Shown here piece by piece: positions 6,855 through 7,776 of a DNA stretch of 7,776 nt. Made by a program: the position numbers and the translations under genes. Under the pieces are notes generated by a model that was not told where the DNA came from, searched no databases, and was given only the letters and a program-made list of their open reading frames with translations. Every line of letters starts with the position of its first letter. The stretch's first letter is position 1. Source of the stretch: an uncultured Prevotella sp. GTDB taxonomy: Bacteria; Bacteroidota; Bacteroidia; Bacteroidales; Bacteroidaceae. Location: positions 1 through 7,776 of the forward strand of contig CAJKDU010000069.1 in assembly GCA_905198745.1 (NCBI GenBank), in the 5' to 3' direction.

Positions 6855-7445
6855 ATGAATATCAGAAATACATTCAGACATTGTGCCGTGGTCTTGGCCT
6901 TTGGCGCAATGGCTGGCGGAAACTCGTCCTGCGGCAATACGCAGAACGAGTTTTCTTCTTTGCCGTGCCGACTGCTCTTCGACAATGGCGTACACCAGAA
7001 TCCCGCCCTCTCATCTGCCATGAGCAGTGCTTCGCCGGGCATTTTCTGCACCATCAGAAAGACCCAGAGGGGAGGCGCTACCTACCTGACATTCTCCACG
7101 AACTATGGACTTGAACAGGAGAGTAAGCTTGATGAGTCGGAGACACGCCGCACACTTATTCTTGGTCAGAACAATGGTATTGTGGTGGGTTATGGCAATT
7201 TGAGCGATCCGCTCACCTTCTATGCCTTCGACCGGGAATGTCCCAACTGCTTTGTGGCAGAGAGCTATCCAGTGAAGAGCCGGCCGCTCACCATCTCTGC
7301 CGACGGTGTCGCCACATGCAGCGTGTGCCACCGCGAGTATAATCTCAACACCGGAGGCAACATCGTCAAGGGTGACGCAGGCAAGAAACTTACCCGTTAT
7401 CCCGCCTCTACCACGGGGGCGTTAGGTGTGATCAACGTGAACTGA
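6855..7445 (+). CDS. Probable lipoprotein with Rieske-like C-terminal domain and Cys-rich ligand motifs
   Basis: The 196-residue protein begins with a hydrophobic export signal (AVVLAFGAMAGG, 11-22), followed by SSCGN with C26 as the likely lipid-modified cysteine; the lipobox is relaxed, as is common in Bacteroidota. The C-terminal half resembles a Rieske domain in layout: a strand and first motif FYAFDRECPNC (C129, C132), a second motif GVATCSVCHREYNLNTGG (C155, C158, H159), then a closing KKLTRYPA and GVINVN. Classical Rieske proteins use CxH and CxxH to hold a 2Fe-2S cluster. Here both motifs are CxxC, with one extra histidine, so zinc or a differently ligated iron centre is plausible. 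The ATG at 6855 is chosen because it starts 11 bases after the argH stop and leads straight into the signal sequence; longer readings overlap argH. It is the last gene of the run. Its redox partner is unknown. Confidence 0.78.
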   Translation: MNIRNTFRHCAVVLAFGAMAGGNSSCGNTQNEFSSLPCRLLFDNGVHQNPALSSAMSSASPGIFCTIRKTQRGGATYLTFSTNYGLEQESKLDESETRRTLILGQNNGIVVGYGNLSDPLTFYAFDRECPNCFVAESYPVKSRPLTISADGVATCSVCHREYNLNTGGNIVKGDAGKKLTRYPASTTGALGVINVN

Positions 7446-7459
7446 TTCCTTTTCACGTG
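7436..7459 (+). terminator. Possible weak stem-loop at the end of the pyrE-argH run
   Basis: ACGTGAA at 7436-7442 pairs perfectly with TTCACGT at 7453-7459 around a 10-base loop that begins at the TGA stop codon. There is no T tract downstream, so termination is uncertain; a role in 3'-end stability or chance are alternatives. Confidence 0.28.
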
Positions 7460-7678
7460 CGTGCGGGTGTGCACATCTAATGTTTCTGGAAGAAAAAGCA
7501 CATCTCGCAAAGGGCGGTCCTGTGACCTTTATGAGCCTGTAGACGAGCGCGTTAGCATGAGTGGCAGATGCCCTGATGTCTATCATTGCCTACCACGGTC
7601 TATCACCGATCTACCCGGGACACGTCACTTGAGACAGGAGCAAAATCATCAACAGAGGGGTTAAATTGTGTAAAAAGC
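7446..7678. other. Intergenic region with a degenerate repeat block
   Basis: I see no convincing gene. The only open frame (7461-7664) encodes a Ser/Arg/Cys-rich peptide with no protein-like pattern. The notable content is the block of imperfect 10-11-base units at 7579-7617, followed by ACACGTCA at 7620-7627. Confidence 0.6.
7579..7627. repeat. Degenerate TCTATCAC-type repeat block
   Basis: Four imperfect units occur at steps of 10-11 bases: TCTATCATTG (7579), CCTACCACGG (7589), TCTATCACCG (7599) and TCTACCCGGG (7610). They are related to the perfect CATCTATCAC units of the inverted repeat upstream of pyrE, and both blocks are followed by ACACGTCA (4052-4059 and 7620-7627). No second arm able to form a strong hairpin is visible here, so this copy looks decayed. 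Confidence 0.5.
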
Positions 7679-7709
7679 TTTGACTTCTCCGTTTTAAGCG
7701 TTACCTTTG
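7679..7709 (+). promoter_or_regulatory. Consensus Bacteroidota promoter for tRNA-Gly
   Basis: TTTG at 7679-7682 (-33) is followed after exactly 19 bases by TACCTTTG at 7702-7709 (-7), a full match to TTTG-N19-TAnnTTTG. The tRNA begins 14 bases after the -7 box, so transcription would start only a few bases upstream of the mature 5' end. Confidence 0.85.
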
Positions 7710-7723
7710 CAACGCATTTCAAT

Positions 7724-7776
7724 GCGGCAATAGCTCAGTTGGTAGAGCACAACCTTGCCAAGGTTGGGGTCGCGAG
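7724..7776 (+). tRNA. tRNA-Gly, anticodon GCC (3' end outside window)
   Basis: The first 53 bases of a tRNA fit without gaps: 5' acceptor strand GCGGCAA, T8 and A9, D arm GCTC...GAGC closing perfectly, anticodon stem CAACC/GGTTG, anticodon loop TTGCCAA with GCC at 7757-7759, and the 5' T-stem strand GCGAG at the window end. The rest of the T arm, the 3' acceptor strand and any CCA lie beyond the window. GCC reads the glycine codons GGC and GGU. Confidence 0.96.

Noticed and set aside
7548..7566. Inverted copy of the 22-bp repeat core (GCGTTAG ... TGGCAG)
   Set aside because: The two halves are separated by an extra six bases and the rest of the unit does not match; chance is sufficient.
7461..7664. 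Plus-strand open frame of 67 codons before tRNA-Gly
   Set aside because: Low-complexity Ser/Arg/Cys peptide with no homology pattern; it overlaps the degenerate repeat block.
7724..7776. tRNA-Gly as attachment site of the phage-like DNA
   Set aside because: The phage-like fragment is nearly 7 kb away beyond intact chromosomal genes, and no integrase or repeated tRNA 3' end is visible in the window.

Overview
The window looks like chromosomal DNA of a Bacteroidales bacterium, most likely Prevotella or a near relative. The grounds are Bacteroidota-type promoters (TAnnTTTG -7 boxes, one with a perfect TTTG -33 element), start codons without strong Shine-Dalgarno sequences, a SusC/RagA-type outer-membrane receptor remnant, and PyrE and ArgH proteins of the Bacteroidales type. 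Assignments rest on reading the sequence and remembered family features; no database search was run.

Left part (1-3955) is a patchwork of accessory DNA. It opens with the 3' part of a phage terminase-like large subunit gene, cut by the window edge. Next comes a visibly AT-rich cassette of two unrecognised small genes, one with a signal peptide, behind its own promoter (about 975-1957). Then there is a SusC-like receptor gene lacking its 5' end, with an internal frameshift and a premature stop (2078-3660). It is followed by a short C-terminal scrap of another gene, and by a thioredoxin-like gene that breaks immediately after its CxxC motif (3737-3919). This reads as the scar of several deletions and insertions, though a misassembled contig would look similar.

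Middle part (3956-4420) is non-coding but highly structured. It holds a 21-bp inverted repeat built from 10-bp units, five back-to-back 22-bp repeats, and the promoter and leader of pyrE.

Right part (4421-7445) is an ordinary, intact, tightly spaced gene run: pyrE (pyrimidine synthesis), a SRPBCC-like protein, argH (last step of arginine synthesis) and a probable lipoprotein with a Rieske-like C-terminal domain whose ligand motifs are cysteine-rich. PyrE and ArgH belong to pathways that share carbamoyl phosphate, so joint expression makes metabolic sense. A second intergenic region (7446-7723) carries a degenerate relative of the first repeat element and a textbook promoter for tRNA-Gly(GCC), which is cut by the window end.

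No complete new system is evident. The best leads are the AT-rich two-gene cassette, the paired repeat elements before pyrE and tRNA-Gly, and the modified Rieske-like lipoprotein.
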